From assembly GCA_023488835.1 (NCBI GenBank), contig JAMDCS010000060.1, positions 1 through 6,196 on the forward strand: a stretch of DNA of 6,196 nt. The letters run 5' to 3'. How positions within the stretch are numbered: the first letter of the stretch is position 1; the number at the start of each line of letters is the position of its first letter. The stretch is from Candidatus Bathyarchaeota archaeon. GTDB taxonomy: Archaea > Thermoproteota > Bathyarchaeia > Bathyarchaeales > UBA233. Shown here piece after piece: positions 5,053 to 6,196 of the stretch. The notes under the pieces are model-generated. The model searched no databases. It was not told the origin of the DNA and was given only the letters and a program-made list of their open reading frames with translations. A program made the translations under genes and the position numbers.

Positions 5053-5684
5053 AACAGCATATCTTTGCTTCTATTGTTTAAAAAAGGGTTCATTCTTTTT
5101 TCTTCGCGAATCATCGAAGTCTCGCCGTGTCCAGGATAAACAAGCAAGTAATCAGGCAAACTTACAAGTTTTTTCAAAGAAAGCCTCATGTCACTCATTG
5201 AGCCGCCTGGAAAGTCAGTTCTGCCGATTCCGCCAGCAAACAACGTGTCTCCTGTGAAAACGAGTTTTTCTCCGACAAGCGAAATACTCCCAGGCGTGTG
5301 TCCGGGTGTATGCATTACTTTGAGGGTTTCGCTGCCAAACTTTACTAAGTTGCCATCTTCCAGCATAACGTTAGCTGGAAACCTGCCTTTTTCTGTGCCT
5401 TCGATGAAATGGGCGTCAAGCGGGTGGATGCAGATGGGAACGTTGAGTTTTTGCTGGAAAAGTGCGTTTCCCTTAATGTGGTCGTCGTGTCCATGTGTGT
5501 TCACGATAAACTTTACCTTTAACTTCCCATTGGTTATGTAGTCGAAGATTGGTTTGGCTTCGGATGAAAATTCATGTCCTGGGTCGATCAGGATTGCTTC
5601 TTTTGTTTCTTTGGAGATAGCCACGTAACAGTTGGTTGATAACATGCCAACGGTGAAGGTTTCAATGAGCATACAAATCAACAT
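5049..5684 (-). CDS. Metallo-beta-lactamase-fold hydrolase, glyoxalase II-like
   Basis: This is a cytosolic hydrolase with a two-metal MBL fold. The metal motif THGHDDH (63-69) supplies His64, His66, Asp68 and His69. HTPGHTPGS (125-133) supplies His129. Asp146 in FTGDTLFAGGIGRTDFPGG bridges the metals, and His186 in YPGHGETS completes the set. The GIGRTDFPGGS segment is characteristic of the glyoxalase-II-like subgroup that many genomes annotate as hydroxyacylglutathione hydrolase. At about 207-211 residues it lacks the C-terminal glutathione-binding extension of true glyoxalase II. Glutathione is not expected in this archaeon, so the substrate may be another thioester or is unknown. The start may be the second methionine (codon at 5672-5670), because family members begin M-x-x-E-T-F-T-V-G, which would give 207 residues. 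A TATA-like CCTTTATTTC on the minus strand (5711-5702) would give a nearly leaderless message. Confidence 0.93.
   Translation of the reverse strand: MLICMLIETFTVGMLSTNCYVAISKETKEAILIDPGHEFSSEAKPIFDYITNGKLKVKFIVNTHGHDDHIKGNALFQQKLNVPICIHPLDAHFIEGTEKGRFPANVMLEDGNLVKFGSETLKVMHTPGHTPGSISLVGEKLVFTGDTLFAGGIGRTDFPGGSMSDMRLSLKKLVSLPDYLLVYPGHGETSMIREEKRMNPFLNNRSKDMLF
5094..5104 (+). terminator. Possible U-rich terminator of htpX inside the opposing gene
   Basis: TTCTTTTTTCTTC at about 5093-5105 is the first strong pyrimidine/T run after the htpX stop, some 40 bases downstream. Archaeal RNA polymerases terminate at such U-rich tracts without needing a hairpin. It lies within the 3' coding part of the convergent hydrolase gene, where it encodes a Glu-Glu-Lys-Arg stretch on the other strand, so the signal may be coincidental. 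Confidence 0.3.
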
Positions 5685-5780
5685 GCAAATATGCTATAGA
5701 TGAAATAAAGGATTCGCCTTGAACAAATCGGAACTTAGTGATATGTGGTACAGCTGAACCTAATGGTTTCTAATAAAACC

Positions 5781-5805
5781 AAAAGTTTAGTTTTTTAAAA
5801 ACTAA
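5781..5805 (-). terminator. Terminator region after the zinc-ribbon gene
   Basis: Just past the stop codon of the zinc-ribbon gene there is a perfect 9-base inverted repeat around one central base (TTAGTTTTT / AAAAACTAA, 5787-5805). On the minus strand it is followed by further short T runs, CTTTT (5785-5781) and GGTTTT (5780-5775). The run of T tracts is what archaeal termination usually needs. It separates this gene from the hydrolase gene downstream on the same strand, which appears to have its own promoter. Confidence 0.5.
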
Positions 5806-5810
5806 GGATG

Positions 5811-6059
5811 TTAAGTATCTAATCCTTGTTGGAAACCAGTAAGCTTTATGGTGCTTCCGCATTTGGCGCAGCTGATAACTAACTCAGCAAGTTCGTCATT
5901 GACGACTTTAGTATCTAAGATGCGGTAGTTCTCTTCCGATTCATCATCAGGCGATATTGACTTTCCGCATTTGGGGCATTGGAACGAACCGTCACCTTCG
6001 AGGGTAGCCAAGTCTATCTTGTATGCCGAAGCTTTCTTGTCCAGCTTTTTCATCATCAT
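5811..6059 (-). CDS. Small zinc-ribbon protein, function unknown (82 aa)
   Basis: The protein carries two CxxC pairs, FQCPKCG (Cys28, Cys31) and SCAKCG (Cys64, Cys67), 32 residues apart, enough to bind one zinc in a zinc-ribbon fold. Between them is an acidic stretch, SISPDDESEENYRIL (34-48), then a conserved-looking helix of acidic and aliphatic residues. The ending IKLTGF is typical of small archaeal zinc-ribbon proteins. I recognise the fold but not a named family. Zinc ribbons of this size in archaea serve in transcription, translation or as adaptors, and nothing here picks one. The gene opens with three ATG codons in a row. GAAGG on the minus strand (6067-6063) is 3 bases from the first, 6 from the second and 9 from the third, so the second or third is the more likely start. 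It lies directly inside one arm of the terminal inverted repeat. Confidence 0.82.
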   Translation of the reverse strand: MMMKKLDKKASAYKIDLATLEGDGSFQCPKCGKSISPDDESEENYRILDTKVVNDELAELVISCAKCGSTIKLTGFQQGLDT

Positions 6060-6067
6060 ATTCCTTC

Positions 6068-6102
6068 ACTCTTTTTTCTTTAAATTTTCATTGACCGTTT
6101 TT
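6068..6102. repeat. Left arm of a perfect 35-base inverted repeat
   Basis: This arm matches the reverse complement of 6162-6196 at all 35 positions. It covers most of the expected 5' leader of the zinc-ribbon gene, between its TATA element and its ribosome site. The pairing stops sharply on the inner side (6103 against 6161 does not pair). On the outer side it cannot be followed because the other arm ends at the window edge. Confidence 0.95.
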
Positions 6103-6110
6103 GCGTCAAA

Positions 6111-6118
6111 CTTTTAAA
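6111..6118 (-). promoter_or_regulatory. TATA box of the zinc-ribbon gene
   Basis: On the minus strand TTTAAAAG (6118 to 6111) is a strong archaeal TATA match. The expected start of transcription is about 25 bases downstream, near 6090, within the left arm of the inverted repeat. That would give a leader of about 30 bases ending in the GAAGG ribosome site at 6067-6063. Confidence 0.5.
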
Positions 6119-6161
6119 TGGATTCCACATACTGAATAGAAATTCATAACTGTTAATTAAT

Positions 6162-6196
6162 AAAAACGGTCAATGAAAATTTAAAGAAAAAAGAGT
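6162..6196. repeat. Right arm of the perfect 35-base inverted repeat, flush with the window end
   Basis: This is the exact reverse complement of 6068-6102, separated from it by a 59-base unpaired interval. The arm ends at the last base of the window, so the true length of the repeat is unknown. The intervening 59 bases hold the zinc-ribbon promoter and are not themselves symmetric. Three explanations fit: a fold-back or graph-end artefact of assembly, a real inverted duplication that continues into a second copy of the gene's start, or a short mobile repeat. Confidence 0.95.

Noticed and set aside
5188..5541. A 117-codon plus-strand frame within the hydrolase gene
   Set aside because: It is antisense to the metal-binding core of the MBL hydrolase; its Pro/Ser-rich sequence is a shadow of that gene's codons.
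5685..5810. Possible small RNA or tRNA in the 126-base gap between the hydrolase and zinc-ribbon genes
   Set aside because: No cloverleaf, no conserved T-loop and no long stem. Apart from the terminator region and a TATA-like element for the hydrolase, nothing stands out.
5049..6196. Idea that the hydrolase and zinc-ribbon genes belong to a mobile element bounded by the terminal repeat
   Set aside because: No transposase, integrase or matching repeat at the other end was seen within the window; the genes look like housekeeping genes.

Overview
The window is ordinary-looking archaeal chromosome. It carries diphthine synthase (diphthamide is made only by archaea and eukaryotes), a CTP-type riboflavin kinase fused to a winged helix, an archaeal RibL-type FAD synthase and a DUF357 protein. 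It also shows archaeal TATA-like promoters, dense packing and frequent TTG starts. The gene mix suits a TACK-group archaeon such as a Bathyarchaeia-like lineage. That placement is an impression from gene content and was not tested. There are no rRNA or tRNA genes, CRISPR arrays, transposases or phage genes. Layout, left to right: (1) 59-256 (+), a small unrecognised helix-turn-helix-like protein. (2) 299-2424 (+), a tight apparent operon: dphB, a DUF357 protein, ribL overlapping it by 34 bases, and a rhomboid protease 13 bases later. (3) 2421-3113 (-), the riboflavin kinase/regulator, meeting the rhomboid gene tail to tail with overlapping stop codons. (4) A 98-base divergent promoter region with an inverted repeat. 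(5) 3212-3970 (+), a class I methyltransferase. (6) 4063-5052 (+), the membrane metalloprotease HtpX, again sharing its last four bases with a convergent gene. (7) 5049-5684 (-), a glyoxalase-II-like metallo-beta-lactamase-fold hydrolase. (8) 5811-6059 (-), a small two-CxxC zinc-ribbon protein. The last 129 bases hold a perfect 35-base inverted repeat that ends flush with the window edge. Functionally, the two flavin genes cover the last two steps of cofactor synthesis: riboflavin to FMN by the kinase, then FMN to FAD by RibL. They lie on opposite strands about 620 bases apart. The HTH on the kinase suggests FMN supply is sensed and regulated locally. DphB modifies elongation factor 2. Rhomboid and HtpX are two membrane proteases from unrelated families. 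I see no new multi-gene system. The points most worth a second look are a probable AUA start codon for the DUF357 gene with a perfect Shine-Dalgarno, the terminal inverted repeat, the possible operator in the kinase/methyltransferase divergent promoter, and the two convergent pairs that share the same 4-base stop overlap.
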